From Candidatus Gastranaerophilales bacterium (GTDB lineage: Bacteria; Cyanobacteriota; Vampirovibrionia; Gastranaerophilales; Gastranaerophilaceae), in contig CALUWK010000005.1 of the NCBI GenBank assembly GCA_944324475.1, positions 1 through 64,000 on the forward strand: 64,000 nt of DNA, given 5' to 3'. Below the pieces are notes generated by a model. It saw nothing but the letters and a program-made list of their open reading frames with translations, was not told the DNA's origin and did not search any database. A program made the translations under genes and the position numbers. Of the stretch, positions 41,370-50,959 are shown in pieces; within the stretch, counting starts at the first letter, position 1; each line of letters starts with the position of its first letter.

Positions 41370-41487
41370 TGCAATTTCCTTAATCAATTTTATAATACAA
41401 TAAACAAATAATTTATGTTAAATAAAAACTGGTATGTATAATGTATTTTTTCTATGATAAAATCATGTCGATAAAGAAAGGTTATAT

Positions 41488-43014
41488 ATGACAAATACTA
41501 AAAAAAGAACTCTGCTTTGCATATTAGATGGATGGGGAATATCTCTAGATACAAAATATAATGCAATTTACAAAGCAAATACACCTAATTTCGATAAGTT
41601 TATGGCTAATATGCCCTCTACTACAATACATGCAGATGGATTATCAGTTGGTCTCCCTGAAGGACAAATGGGAAACTCGGAAGTCGGGCATTTAAATATA
41701 GGCGCAGGAAGAATAGTATATCAAGAACTAACCAGAATCAATAAGTCCATTGATGAAGGTGATTTTTTTGAAAATGAAGAATTTTTAAATGCAATTGAGC
41801 ATGTTAAAAAATACAAATCCGCATTACACATCTGGGGACTTGTTTCATCAGGAGGCGTTCATAGTTCTATGAAACACTTAAAAGCATTAATTGAATTAGC
41901 GGCCAAAAAAGATCTTAAAGAAGTTTATGTTCATGCCTTTCTAGATGGTAGAGACACACCTCCAAAATCAGCAAATGTATATCTCGAAGAAATTGAAAAT
42001 GAGCTAAAAAAATATAATTTGCCCCCCATTGCATCAATAATTGGAAGATATTGGGCAATGGATCGTGATAAACGTTGGGATAGAATTGAAAAAGCGTATG
42101 ATTGTTTAACTCTCGGCGATGGCATAAAAGAAGATAATTCAAAATCAGCAATAGAAAATTCATATAAAAATGATACAACAGATGAATTTGTTAAACCTGT
42201 AGTTATTTCAAGCCGACGTGTAAAGGATAATGATGCAGTTATTTTCTTTAACTATAGACCAGATAGAGCAAGAGAAATAACAAGAGCTTTTAACGATGAA
42301 AATTTCGATGGCTTTGAAAGAAAAAAAATTATCAAAAATCTTTACTACGTTTGTATGACTCAGTACGACGAAACATTTAATGTTCCGGTTGCATACAAAC
42401 CACAAAGCCTTAAAAACATACTTGGAGATGTTTTGGATGAAAACAATATCAGACAATTCAGAACTGCAGAAACGGAAAAATATGCACATATAACATTTTT
42501 CTTTAATGGTGGAGTAGAAAAATCCGGAAAGCTAGAAACCAGAGCACTTGTTAATTCACCAAAAGTTGCCACCTATGACTTAAAACCGGAAATGAGTGCT
42601 TATGAAGTTTGTGATAATGTATTAAATGCATTAGATGACAAAGAATACGGTTTTATACTTGTTAATTTTGCCAATCCGGATATGGTTGGACATACAGGTG
42701 TCATGGATGCTGCAATAAAAGCCTGCGAAGCAGTCGATGAGTGTGTTGGCAAAATTGCAAATAAAGCTCTTGAAAATAACGTCACAATGATAATTACAGC
42801 CGACCATGGTAACGCAGAATGGATGTATAATGAACAAACACATGCTCCACAAACGGCACACACAACAAATGTTGTACCCTTTATAATAATCTCCAAAGAT
42901 AAATTTGAGCTCAATGAAACAGGAGCACTATGTGACATAGCACCAACCATTCTAGAGCTTATGGATATAGAAAAACCAAAAGAAATGACAGGAAAGTCAA
43001 TGATTAAAAAATAA
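41488..43014 (+). CDS. gpmI: cofactor-independent phosphoglycerate mutase
   Basis: Manganese-dependent glycolytic enzyme interconverting 3- and 2-phosphoglycerate. 508 residues. Catalytic serine S64 in GQMGNSEVGHLNIGAGR; metal sites ILDGWG near the N-terminus and ITADHGNAEWM near the C-terminus; HAFLDGRDTPP. AAAGG precedes the ATG. Terminator shared with lgt. Confidence 0.97.
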   Translation: MTNTKKRTLLCILDGWGISLDTKYNAIYKANTPNFDKFMANMPSTTIHADGLSVGLPEGQMGNSEVGHLNIGAGRIVYQELTRINKSIDEGDFFENEEFLNAIEHVKKYKSALHIWGLVSSGGVHSSMKHLKALIELAAKKDLKEVYVHAFLDGRDTPPKSANVYLEEIENELKKYNLPPIASIIGRYWAMDRDKRWDRIEKAYDCLTLGDGIKEDNSKSAIENSYKNDTTDEFVKPVVISSRRVKDNDAVIFFNYRPDRAREITRAFNDENFDGFERKKIIKNLYYVCMTQYDETFNVPVAYKPQSLKNILGDVLDENNIRQFRTAETEKYAHITFFFNGGVEKSGKLETRALVNSPKVATYDLKPEMSAYEVCDNVLNALDDKEYGFILVNFANPDMVGHTGVMDAAIKACEAVDECVGKIANKALENNVTMIITADHGNAEWMYNEQTHAPQTAHTTNVVPFIIISKDKFELNETGALCDIAPTILELMDIEKPKEMTGKSMIKK

Positions 43015-43022
43015 AATAATTA

Positions 43023-43054
43023 AAACATCCTGTTATCAAACAGGATGTTTTTTT
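43023..43054. terminator. terminator between gpmI and lgt
   Basis: Long stem AAACATCCTGTT / AACAGGATGTTT with a 4-nt ATCA loop, followed by Ts on the plus strand. The stop codon of lgt falls inside the hairpin, so in the minus direction it overlaps the coding end. Confidence 0.9.
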
Positions 43055-43830
43055 ATATATATCAAGATAATAACTCCAAAAAACAAAGTCACAATACTTA
43101 AAAATGACGCAACAGGCAAAAAACCTAAATTAAAAATGCTATCAACTCTTATTGATTCAACAAAAAGACGAATCAAAGAGTAAAAAATCAAGTATAAAGA
43201 AAAAATCAAACCAGTACGATATTTTTTAGTCTTAAAAAAAATAAACAATAAAACAAAAAACAAAATAAAATTCAAAATACTTTCATATAAAAAAGTAGGA
43301 TGAAAAAAAGAAAAATTCAAAAATTCTTCTGGTCTATATGCTTCATCAACAAAAAGTCTTAAAAAACCATTAGTTGGTAAACCAAAAGCCTCTTGATTAA
43401 AATAATTACCATACCTGCCAATTGACTGACACAAAGGCATAACCAAGGCAAATATATCAAAATATTTCAATATAGCAACTTTTTTAAATTTTAAGTAAAA
43501 AAATAAAGTTAAAATTCCAAACAAAATAGCACCAAAAATAGATAATCCTCCATGATTAATCATAATTATTTCACGTGGATTTTTAAAATAAAATTCATAT
43601 TCAGCCAAAACATAAAACAATCTTGCGCCAACAATTGAACTAAGAACAACAGGGAAAATACTATCAATAAAAATGTCCGATTCAAATTTCGAATATTTTT
43701 TTAAAATAAAATAATTACCAAGAAAAATACCAAGAAAAATAGAACTAGCTAACGCAACCCCATACCACCTTACAGGAAAATTAAAAATCATAAAAGCAAC
43801 AGGGTTATTGATTGGATAAATCGTAAACAT
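43036..43830 (-). CDS. lgt: prolipoprotein diacylglyceryl transferase
   Basis: Transfers diacylglycerol to the lipobox cysteine of prolipoproteins in the cytoplasmic membrane. 264 residues, about seven membrane segments. Motifs: FPVRWYGVALA, INHGGLSIFGAILFG, and the signature GRYGNYFNQEAFG with the essential Arg and Asn, then FLYESILN. Its start lies 2 bp after the stop of the upstream TPR protein gene, so the two are cotranscribed. Confidence 0.95.
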   Translation of the reverse strand: MFTIYPINNPVAFMIFNFPVRWYGVALASSIFLGIFLGNYFILKKYSKFESDIFIDSIFPVVLSSIVGARLFYVLAEYEFYFKNPREIIMINHGGLSIFGAILFGILTLFFYLKFKKVAILKYFDIFALVMPLCQSIGRYGNYFNQEAFGLPTNGFLRLFVDEAYRPEEFLNFSFFHPTFLYESILNFILFFVLLFIFFKTKKYRTGLIFSLYLIFYSLIRLFVESIRVDSIFNLGFLPVASFLSIVTLFFGVIILIYIKKHPV

Positions 43831-43832
43831 GA

Positions 43833-44402
43833 CTACTCTTTTTTAAAATCAAATTCTGAATTTATTTGAGCAATTTTCTCCTTATTTTCATTCATAAGTT
43901 CAATTACACTATTTGCATCTTGTGCATTTGGAACCAAAGTAACATATTTATCAAAAGAATTATTTGCATCAGATAAATAATCAACATATTCTTTAGCTTT
44001 TTGATATGCTACAACAGGATCATTATAGACAATTTTTTCAACTTCACCGTTATCTGATTTTTTTTCATATATCTTTTCAGCTAAACAATTTGCAGCAACT
44101 CCCAGAGTATAATAAACAGAAGGTTCTTCTTTAATTAACTTTTGCGCTTCTTTGATTTGAGAGTATGCCTTTTCGCATTCATTAACTCTTAGATATGCAA
44201 CAGCTAAATTATATCTGGATTCATATATACCCCCATCAAGGTCAATAGAAGACTCTAGCCTTGAAATAGCAGAAGGATAGTCACCCTGCTCCATATATTC
44301 TGCAGCAACCTGATTTAGTTCATGCACAGCAAAAGTATTTATACAGGCACCTGAAATTACTGCAACAAATAATATAAATACAAATGATAATAGTTTTTTC
44401 AT
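43833..44402 (-). CDS. exported TPR protein upstream of lgt
   Basis: 189 residues. Signal peptide at about 1-26. The cysteine in VISGAC does not form a canonical lipobox (Ser at -3), so lipidation is doubtful. Residues 30-105 hold two to three TPR units (AAEYMEQGDYPSAISRLESSIDL, YNLAVAYLRVNECEKAYSQI, VYYTLGVAANCLAEKI). The rest is helical. Probably a periplasmic scaffold. AAGGA precedes the ATG. Confidence 0.75.
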   Translation of the reverse strand: MKKLLSFVFILFVAVISGACINTFAVHELNQVAAEYMEQGDYPSAISRLESSIDLDGGIYESRYNLAVAYLRVNECEKAYSQIKEAQKLIKEEPSVYYTLGVAANCLAEKIYEKKSDNGEVEKIVYNDPVVAYQKAKEYVDYLSDANNSFDKYVTLVPNAQDANSVIELMNENKEKIAQINSEFDFKKE

Positions 44403-44516
44403 GCTTATTCCTTATAAAAATTTTATTAAGATTTTATCTTTAAACTACTTATAAGCATATTTGTGATACATTTAAATGTAAATCATACATTTGATTAATT
44501 TTTTTGAGGTAAGAAT

Positions 44517-45293
44517 TTGGAAAACATTATAATACTGGAGTATCAAGAAAACTTTGCGGACAATTTAAGTTCTATTGTTTACGGTAAAATTCTTGAAAAA
44601 AATACAAATTTACAATGCTTTTATGAAAATGACACAAAGAAAAGACTTGGATTTGAAAACTTCATGTCTAATTTTAGTATGAATTACAATTATATTTCAA
44701 CTTCAAGAGTTAAAAAACTCACAGAGTCTGCCTTTTTGAAAAATAAACTATATGTAAACAGTAAAAAAATAAAAAAAGAGCTAAATAATAAAAATCTAAA
44801 AAATAAAATCATAAATTTAAAATACTTTAGTATCTCTGATATTGAATTAATACCAAAAGAAGTTATAAACATGATTAAATTTAATAAATATGATTTTTTG
44901 ATTAATCATGATATTTTGGAAGACATAAAAAATTGTCAATCCATAGGATTGTATATTAATGAAAATGATATTGATAAAATTAATAGCGATTTCATATATG
45001 AAGCTACAAAAAGACTTAATAAATATATAAAACAACCCAAACTATATGTTTTTACAAAGAAAAAAATACAAAATATAAACTCATTTATAAATTATGAAAT
45101 AATCAATTTGCTGGATTGGAGAGAAGAATTTTACTTTTTAACAAATTGCAAACACAAAATTATACTCAATACTAAAAACTCATACTCAGAAGGTTTTTGG
45201 GCTGCAATAATAAGCCAAAAAGAGTACAGTATTAACATTTACGATAAAAAATTAAAATCTGACAAAAAATTAAAAAACTGGATTGGAGTATAA
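44517..45293 (+). CDS. divergent GT11-like (alpha-1,2-fucosyltransferase fold) protein
   Basis: 258 residues, TTG start with GAGGT 8 nt upstream. The order of elements follows GT11: an N-terminal strand and helix (DNLSSIVYGKILEKNTNLQCF), a FENFMSNFSMN segment, and a C-terminal FYFLTNCKHKIILNTKNSYSEGFWAA that parallels the GT11 YLMSxCKHxIIxNSxFSWW block. The donor-binding HxRRGD motif, however, is replaced by LYINENDI, so GDP-fucose binding by the usual arginine is lost. It may be inactive, use another donor, or be a distant relative. AT content and lysine/asparagine use are higher than in neighbours. Ends 2 bp from convergent gerMN gene. Confidence 0.5.
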   Translation: MENIIILEYQENFADNLSSIVYGKILEKNTNLQCFYENDTKKRLGFENFMSNFSMNYNYISTSRVKKLTESAFLKNKLYVNSKKIKKELNNKNLKNKIINLKYFSISDIELIPKEVINMIKFNKYDFLINHDILEDIKNCQSIGLYINENDIDKINSDFIYEATKRLNKYIKQPKLYVFTKKKIQNINSFINYEIINLLDWREEFYFLTNCKHKIILNTKNSYSEGFWAAIISQKEYSINIYDKKLKSDKKLKNWIGV

Positions 45294-45295
45294 TC

Positions 45296-45907
45296 TTACT
45301 CAAGCGGTTGCTTAATAAACACACCATCACCACCCAAATATTCAACCTCTTTACCATTAATATAAAGATAAATTATCTTGTTAGGTGCAAAAGATTTAAT
45401 GGTTTTTGAAAGTTGTTTTATTCTATTTTCTATACTTTGAGTGCCACCGCCATTGCCAAAATTTGAAGATAAATCAACAGCAAGTTTATTATTATCAATA
45501 CTCTTTACTCCTATTAAATCAACATTGGCAGGAATTTCAGAGTAAATACCCTTTTTAGTCTCTGCGATAGTAGGGCCTTTTAAAAGTAACAAAATGGTAT
45601 TTTCCAAAGAAGGTTTCGCGCTCAACTCTCTTTTTATAGGAACCAATTTTCCATCAACAGAGTAAAAATAACAAGTGTGAGTATATTTTTTATCTTCTTG
45701 TTTAATATCTGATTTTTTATCTAGTTCTTTTGTATTTTCAATAATTTTTTCTTCCTGCGTTTGGATATCATCATGAGTTCCAAAAACAGGACTTTCTTTT
45801 GATACAAATAAATCAGAATTATAACTTTCCATTGAAAAGTATTTATAACCTAAAAAACCAAAAGTTAAAACCAAACATATAAAAAATGTCTTAAAAAAAG
45901 TACCCAT
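45296..45907 (-). CDS. GerMN-domain membrane-anchored protein
   Basis: 203 residues. N-terminal membrane segment at about 5-24, a charged linker (about 30-75), and a GerMN (sporulation/spore germination) domain at about 80-195: LENTILLLLKGPTIAETKKGIYSEIP, KLAVDLSSNFGNGGGTQSIENRIKQLSKTI. Outside spore formers the domain is found in envelope lipoproteins of unknown role. Start touches the truB stop, with AAAGGAG upstream, so it is the last gene of infB-rbfA-truB. Confidence 0.82.
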   Translation of the reverse strand: MGTFFKTFFICLVLTFGFLGYKYFSMESYNSDLFVSKESPVFGTHDDIQTQEEKIIENTKELDKKSDIKQEDKKYTHTCYFYSVDGKLVPIKRELSAKPSLENTILLLLKGPTIAETKKGIYSEIPANVDLIGVKSIDNNKLAVDLSSNFGNGGGTQSIENRIKQLSKTIKSFAPNKIIYLYINGKEVEYLGGDGVFIKQPLE

Positions 45908-46750
45908 CTAAACTCCTTTAAAAAGCTTCTTTGGCTTAATCAAATTATCTGATAAAATTGCAAATGATACAAGTTTATTATTTTTTGTTAATAAAACTTT
46001 ATCAGATTGTATATTTAATCTAGGCATGATATAGTTGCCATTTGTTATTCTCAAATATTCGCTATCATTAAGTTCATAATTATCAAAATGCAGAACATCA
46101 AGTGGATTAATTTTATTATAGCTATTTGAATTGATATCATTTGCATCTTCAACATCAAAATCACCAGCTTTAATTCTTATTAAATCAGTAATATAGGCCC
46201 CACAACCGAGTTTTTGACCGATATCATTAACAAGAGAACGTATATATACTCCTTTTTTACAATGCACAAATATTTCTGCCTGATTATCGTTAAAATTTAA
46301 AACAAAAATTTTATATATTTCTATTTCTCTTTCCGGAATTGTAAAATCACAAATATTTGTTTTTCTTACAATATCACATGCTCTTTTACCATTTAATTTT
46401 ATAGCGCTATAAACCGGAGGAGATTGTTTTGTTTTTCCTAAAAAAGAATTTACTACTGCTTCTAATTGAGAAAAACTAAAATTAGGTTTTTTTATATATA
46501 TCTTTTCTCCTTCATCATCGTAAGTAGAAGTAATATAACCGAATTTCACTTTTGCAATATACGTTTTATCAGAACATAAATAATCTAGTAATTTAGTACA
46601 ACCACCCACACCTATTTGCATCACACCAGATGCTAAAGGATCCAATGTACCTGAATGACCAATTTGTTTAATTCCGATTTTTTTTCTTAAAATTTTTATT
46701 ACATCAAAAGAAGAAATGCCTTTTGGTTTATTTATATTTAAAAAATACAT
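45908..46750 (-). CDS. truB: tRNA pseudouridine(55) synthase TruB
   Basis: Makes pseudouridine 55 in the T-loop of tRNAs. 280 residues. Catalytic aspartate D37 in HSGTLDPLASGVM; KPKGISSFDV at the N-terminus; QSPPVYSAIKLNGKRAC; CKKGVYIRSLVNDIG. Two bp after the rbfA stop and touching the GerMN start. Confidence 0.96.
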   Translation of the reverse strand: MYFLNINKPKGISSFDVIKILRKKIGIKQIGHSGTLDPLASGVMQIGVGGCTKLLDYLCSDKTYIAKVKFGYITSTYDDEGEKIYIKKPNFSFSQLEAVVNSFLGKTKQSPPVYSAIKLNGKRACDIVRKTNICDFTIPEREIEIYKIFVLNFNDNQAEIFVHCKKGVYIRSLVNDIGQKLGCGAYITDLIRIKAGDFDVEDANDINSNSYNKINPLDVLHFDNYELNDSEYLRITNGNYIMPRLNIQSDKVLLTKNNKLVSFAILSDNLIKPKKLFKGV

Positions 46751-46752
46751 AC

Positions 46753-47103
46753 TTACAATTCACCGCGCTCAATCTTATTGATAAGCTCGGTCATTTTTGC
46801 ACCTTTTTCAAGAGATTCATCGAGGATAAACAATAAAGTCGGAGTTTTCCTTAGCTTTATTCTTTTTCCAATTTCATGTCTGATTTGGCCTACATGTCGC
46901 TCCAAAGCTTTTGATGTCCTCAGTTTAACATCATCATTACCATAAACACTATAAAAAACCCTTGCGGCAGAATTATCAGAAGAAACATCAACATCAGTAA
47001 TTGAAACCATACCACAGATATCTCTATCTTTTATTTCTCGAAAAATAATATCTGATATTTCCCTAATTAATGCTTTTCTTACTCTTTCGTTTCTTAATGA
47101 CAT
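46753..47103 (-). CDS. rbfA: ribosome-binding factor A
   Basis: Matures the 30S subunit by binding near the 5' helix of 16S rRNA. 116 residues of KH-like fold: NERVRKALIREISDIIFREIKD, then SDNSAARVFYSVYG, HVGQIRHEIGKRIKLRKTPTL. Twelve bp after infB, 2 bp before truB, in the usual infB-rbfA-truB order. Confidence 0.95.
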   Translation of the reverse strand: MSLRNERVRKALIREISDIIFREIKDRDICGMVSITDVDVSSDNSAARVFYSVYGNDDVKLRTSKALERHVGQIRHEIGKRIKLRKTPTLLFILDESLEKGAKMTELINKIERGEL

Positions 47104-47115
47104 AATATTCTCAAT

Positions 47116-49626
47116 CTAAACAAGCGTTTGTGGCTCCACTTCTTTTGTAGTTGACACTTCTATGATATCACCTTCTTGTATATCATTAAATTTCGCAAAA
47201 GAAATACCACATTCAAAACCTTCTTTTACTTCTTTAACGTCATCTTTAAATCGTTTTAATTGATTAATTTCTCCCTTAAAAATTTCTTCGCCATTTCTGA
47301 TTAAACGAGCGGTTTTCGAGCGAACTATTTTTCCCTCTGTTACGTAGCAACCTGCGATTTTAGTAGTCTTACCAATAGTAAACACTGCTCTAACTTCAGC
47401 TTTTCCAAGTTCAACATCCTCAATCTCAGGAGATAAAAGTGAAAGCATAGTCTTTTCAATATCTTCTAAAACCTGATAAATAATATCGTACTTTTTGATT
47501 TTTACACCTTCTTTTTGAGCAGAAAGTAAAGCATTGGAATCTTCTTTAACCGTAAAACCAAGAATAATGGCATTTGAAGCACTAGCGAGCATAACATCAG
47601 CCTCAGATATATCACCTACTCCTGCATGAATTATTTTGGGAACAACTTTTAACGATTTAACATTTTGAATTGCATTAGATACAGCTTCTGCAGAACCGTT
47701 TGTATTTGCCTTAATTATCAAATTCAAATTTGTTATTTCATCTGAACTCGACATTGCTTCTTTTTGAACATGAGCAGCAGTCATTGCTTCTAATCGAGTA
47801 GAGCGCTCTTTCTGTTTACGTTCCTGAATAATTGCTCTCATCAATTTTTCATTAGCAACAACTTCAAAAACATCACCCGCCTGCGGAACTTCATTTAACC
47901 CCAATATTTCAACTGGAGTAGAGGGACCTGCAGCACGAACACGCCTACCAGAATCATCTAGCAAAGCTCTAACCTTTCCTCCAACTGTACCTGCTACAAT
48001 GGAATCGCCGACCTTTAAGGTACCATTTTGAACAAGCATAGTTGCAACAGGACCCTTACCTTTATCTAAATTAGCTTCTATTATAACACCTGTAGCAGGG
48101 CATTTTTCAACAGCCTTTAATTCCTGCATGTCAGCAACTAACAAAATATATTCCAACAACTCATCAATTCCTGTCTTTTGGAGTGCGGAAACAGGAACAC
48201 AAATTGTATCACCACCCCACTTTTCAGGAACCAAACCATGCTCTGTAAGCTCTTGCATAACTTTGTCAGGATTTGCATCTGGTTTATCTATTTTATTAAC
48301 TGCAACAATTATTGGAACACCTGCAGATTTAGCATGAGAAATACTTTCAACAGTCTGAGGCATAACACCATCATCTGCAGCAACAACCAAAACCGCAATA
48401 TCAGTTGACTGTGCACCACGCAACCTCATCTGAGTAAAGGCCTCATGTCCGGGAGTATCTATAAAAACAATTTTTCTTTTATCCAACCAAACCGTATACG
48501 CACCAATACTTTGAGTAATACCACCAACCTCTGTGTGAACTATCTTATGCTTTGAAGCCCTAATTGAATCCAATAAAGTCGTTTTACCATGATCGACATG
48601 TCCCATAACAGTAACAACAGGGGCGCGCTTAACAATATCTTCTTCTCTAGCATTTATAAGATACTTATTAACTTCCTCTTTTTCTTCTTCTTTTTCAATA
48701 AATGCGTCAATATCTTCATCTAGAATCTCAAGATTAAAATTCTTTGCAACTTTTTTAGAAGTTTCTGTATCAATAGGAGCATTAACAGTTACCATTATTC
48801 CTTCTAGCATCAAAAATTTTATAATTTCGGCTGGAGTCTTTTTAATTTTGTCACTAAGCTCACCGACAGTCATCGGTCTGTCAATAACAACAGATTTTAC
48901 TTCTTCTGCAACAGCAACTTCTTGAGTGTGCTTTTTATGCTTATTCTGCACAGTCTTTTCAAGACTAATTCTTTCTTGTTCTTCTCTTTTATTACTATAT
49001 TCATGGTCTTTTCTTTTTTTCTTAGCACCACGAGACTGATTAGCATATATATCCTGCGAAATTATATGCCTTTTAATAGGTTGTGGTGGCATTGATTGAT
49101 TTTTATCAACAGATGATTTATAGTTTTTTTCTTTTTTAACAACCTCCTGACTTGATTTTTCAAAATTTTTTCTTGTCATAGAAGGTAGAGTAGAAAGCTT
49201 GTCTGTAGAATTTTGAAAAACAGGTTTTTTAACCTCGGCTACTTTTTTTTCAGTAAGTTTCTTTTCTGTTTTCTTTTCTAAAGGCTTATTTTCAATCTTA
49301 GAAACCTTTTTGACCGTACGTAACTGAGAATCCACGGTCGCTGGTTTAACAACTTCCAGTCTGGAAACTGTTTTTATTTCTTTTGTTTGTTTATTTTCCG
49401 CAATTTTTTCGGAAGTTTCTAAAGTTTTTTGTTTTTTAACAACAAAAGCTTTTGGTTTTACGGATAATTTAGAATCCTTTTTATATAATGCTTTAATTTT
49501 ATCAATGTATGCATCACCAACAGTAGAACTATGAGATTTCAGAGACAAATTTAATTTCTCATTAACATTTTCTATTAATTCTTTTGATGTTATATTTAAT
49601 TCTTTTGCAAGTTCGTGTACTCTCAT
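47116..49626 (-). CDS. infB: translation initiation factor IF-2
   Basis: GTPase placing initiator tRNA on the 30S subunit. 836 residues from the ATG at 49626, which has GGAG 4 nt upstream and the family N-terminus MRVHELAKELNITSKELIE; a TTG at 49644 would add six. A lysine-rich spacer (about 60-250) precedes the G domain: VMGHVDHGKTTL, GGITQSIGAY, DTPGHEAF, NKIDKP. Domains II-IV follow. nusA, which normally precedes infB, is not here; a TPR gene lies upstream. Confidence 0.97.
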   Translation of the reverse strand: MRVHELAKELNITSKELIENVNEKLNLSLKSHSSTVGDAYIDKIKALYKKDSKLSVKPKAFVVKKQKTLETSEKIAENKQTKEIKTVSRLEVVKPATVDSQLRTVKKVSKIENKPLEKKTEKKLTEKKVAEVKKPVFQNSTDKLSTLPSMTRKNFEKSSQEVVKKEKNYKSSVDKNQSMPPQPIKRHIISQDIYANQSRGAKKKRKDHEYSNKREEQERISLEKTVQNKHKKHTQEVAVAEEVKSVVIDRPMTVGELSDKIKKTPAEIIKFLMLEGIMVTVNAPIDTETSKKVAKNFNLEILDEDIDAFIEKEEEKEEVNKYLINAREEDIVKRAPVVTVMGHVDHGKTTLLDSIRASKHKIVHTEVGGITQSIGAYTVWLDKRKIVFIDTPGHEAFTQMRLRGAQSTDIAVLVVAADDGVMPQTVESISHAKSAGVPIIVAVNKIDKPDANPDKVMQELTEHGLVPEKWGGDTICVPVSALQKTGIDELLEYILLVADMQELKAVEKCPATGVIIEANLDKGKGPVATMLVQNGTLKVGDSIVAGTVGGKVRALLDDSGRRVRAAGPSTPVEILGLNEVPQAGDVFEVVANEKLMRAIIQERKQKERSTRLEAMTAAHVQKEAMSSSDEITNLNLIIKANTNGSAEAVSNAIQNVKSLKVVPKIIHAGVGDISEADVMLASASNAIILGFTVKEDSNALLSAQKEGVKIKKYDIIYQVLEDIEKTMLSLLSPEIEDVELGKAEVRAVFTIGKTTKIAGCYVTEGKIVRSKTARLIRNGEEIFKGEINQLKRFKDDVKEVKEGFECGISFAKFNDIQEGDIIEVSTTKEVEPQTLV

Positions 49627-49693
49627 AGTTCTCCAATTTATCAAATATTAACTACAACTTTAAGATATCACAACAAAACTCATAAGTACAGCA

Positions 49694-50959
49694 TTAAATA
49701 TTTAATGAATCAATTTTAATCAAAGTCCAAGGAGCTTCTTCTACTTTTTTAGCGTAATACTTAATTATTACATTATTTTCAGATTTTAAATCATTTAATT
49801 TAAAATCTTTTGGCAGATATACTTTATTTAAGGCTGCTTTATCAAAAAAATCAAGTGGATGAGCAACAGAAAACAATTTTTTTTCAACAGAATATTTTTT
49901 ATTATCAACAAACAACTCAATTTGAAAAAACAAAGTATTTATCCTCGATTTCGTATTATTTTCAATATCAAAAACCAAAAAATAACGTTTATTTTTATCG
50001 AAAAGTTTTTTTTCAAAACCAATATAAGAATTTTCAACTAAAATATCATTTTTGTATAAATATATTTTAGCCAGTTCATTTTTAAACATATTTAATTTCA
50101 CAAGATAGAAATCAGAACTATTTATACCTTTTGTATATTTAGCCTCGTTAACCAAATCAGACAATAACTTGTTATAAATATAAGGGTTCACCATAAAAGG
50201 ATTATTCTTAAATACTTTTGAAATATTTTTTTCAGCAATAAATTTATCAATATTTAAATTAATCAAGCCGAGTTTATACATAGCTCTATCAGAATATTTA
50301 ATCGAAAGAGAATTCTCTAAATTTGAAATAGCCTCAATTACATTATCATTTTCAATATTGTAATCAGCTAAATCAATATAACTTGAGCTATAGCCATCCT
50401 TAATTTTATTAAAATAATCTCTATCACGCAAATTTTTAGCGTATTTATATGCAATTTGATAAGCTTTTGTAGCAGCTTCATATTGTTTATCTTTCAAAAA
50501 AGAAATAGCAAGTTGTTCATAAATCCTAGATTTATATAAAAAGACGTTTTTGTCCAAATCAAAAATTTCTTCAGCTAAAGTAGTGGAAAGTCCATAATAA
50601 CCTTGTCTTGCACAATACATTGCGTAAGAATACAACGAAAAATTTGAATTTTGTGAATACTTAAGAGCATCTTTGAAATATTTTTCTGCATTGTCAAATT
50701 CATATAATTTTTCATAAATTGAAGCGATTTTCAACATAATAAAATAATTAGAAGGATTTTTAGCTAAATATGTCTCTAATTGTTCTATAGTAGAAAATTC
50801 AACAAGATTTTTCATACTTAACTCTTCATTATTAACAGATTGTTCCGTCCTAAATAAAAGCTCCAATTCTACACACAAGCATAAAGAAAAAACAAGAATT
50901 GAAGTAACAAAAAAAGTTACAAATAACTCCTTAAAATTTACAACAGAATTTTTATTCAT
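49694..50959 (-). CDS. membrane-anchored TPR protein
   Basis: 421 residues. One N-terminal membrane segment (about 12-32), then TPR-like helices at about 55-260 (FIMLKIASIYEKLYEFDNAEKYFKDALKYS, AISFLKDKQYEAATKAYQIAYKYA, AISNLENSLSIKYSDRAMYKLGLI). The last 150 residues look beta-rich (VFDIENNTKSRINTLFFQIELFVDNKK). No enzyme motif. Its start overlaps the mgtC-like stop by 8 bp, so the two are coupled. Role unknown. Confidence 0.75.
   Translation of the reverse strand: MNKNSVVNFKELFVTFFVTSILVFSLCLCVELELLFRTEQSVNNEELSMKNLVEFSTIEQLETYLAKNPSNYFIMLKIASIYEKLYEFDNAEKYFKDALKYSQNSNFSLYSYAMYCARQGYYGLSTTLAEEIFDLDKNVFLYKSRIYEQLAISFLKDKQYEAATKAYQIAYKYAKNLRDRDYFNKIKDGYSSSYIDLADYNIENDNVIEAISNLENSLSIKYSDRAMYKLGLINLNIDKFIAEKNISKVFKNNPFMVNPYIYNKLLSDLVNEAKYTKGINSSDFYLVKLNMFKNELAKIYLYKNDILVENSYIGFEKKLFDKNKRYFLVFDIENNTKSRINTLFFQIELFVDNKKYSVEKKLFSVAHPLDFFDKAALNKVYLPKDFKLNDLKSENNVIIKYYAKKVEEAPWTLIKIDSLNI

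Noticed and set aside
42208-42950. Several open frames antisense to gpmI
   Set aside because: gpmI is unambiguous here; the frames overlap each other and have no start signals.
43833-44402. TPR protein as a lipoprotein processed by Lgt
   Set aside because: The sequence before the cysteine (ISGAC) lacks a proper lipobox; being next to lgt is not evidence.
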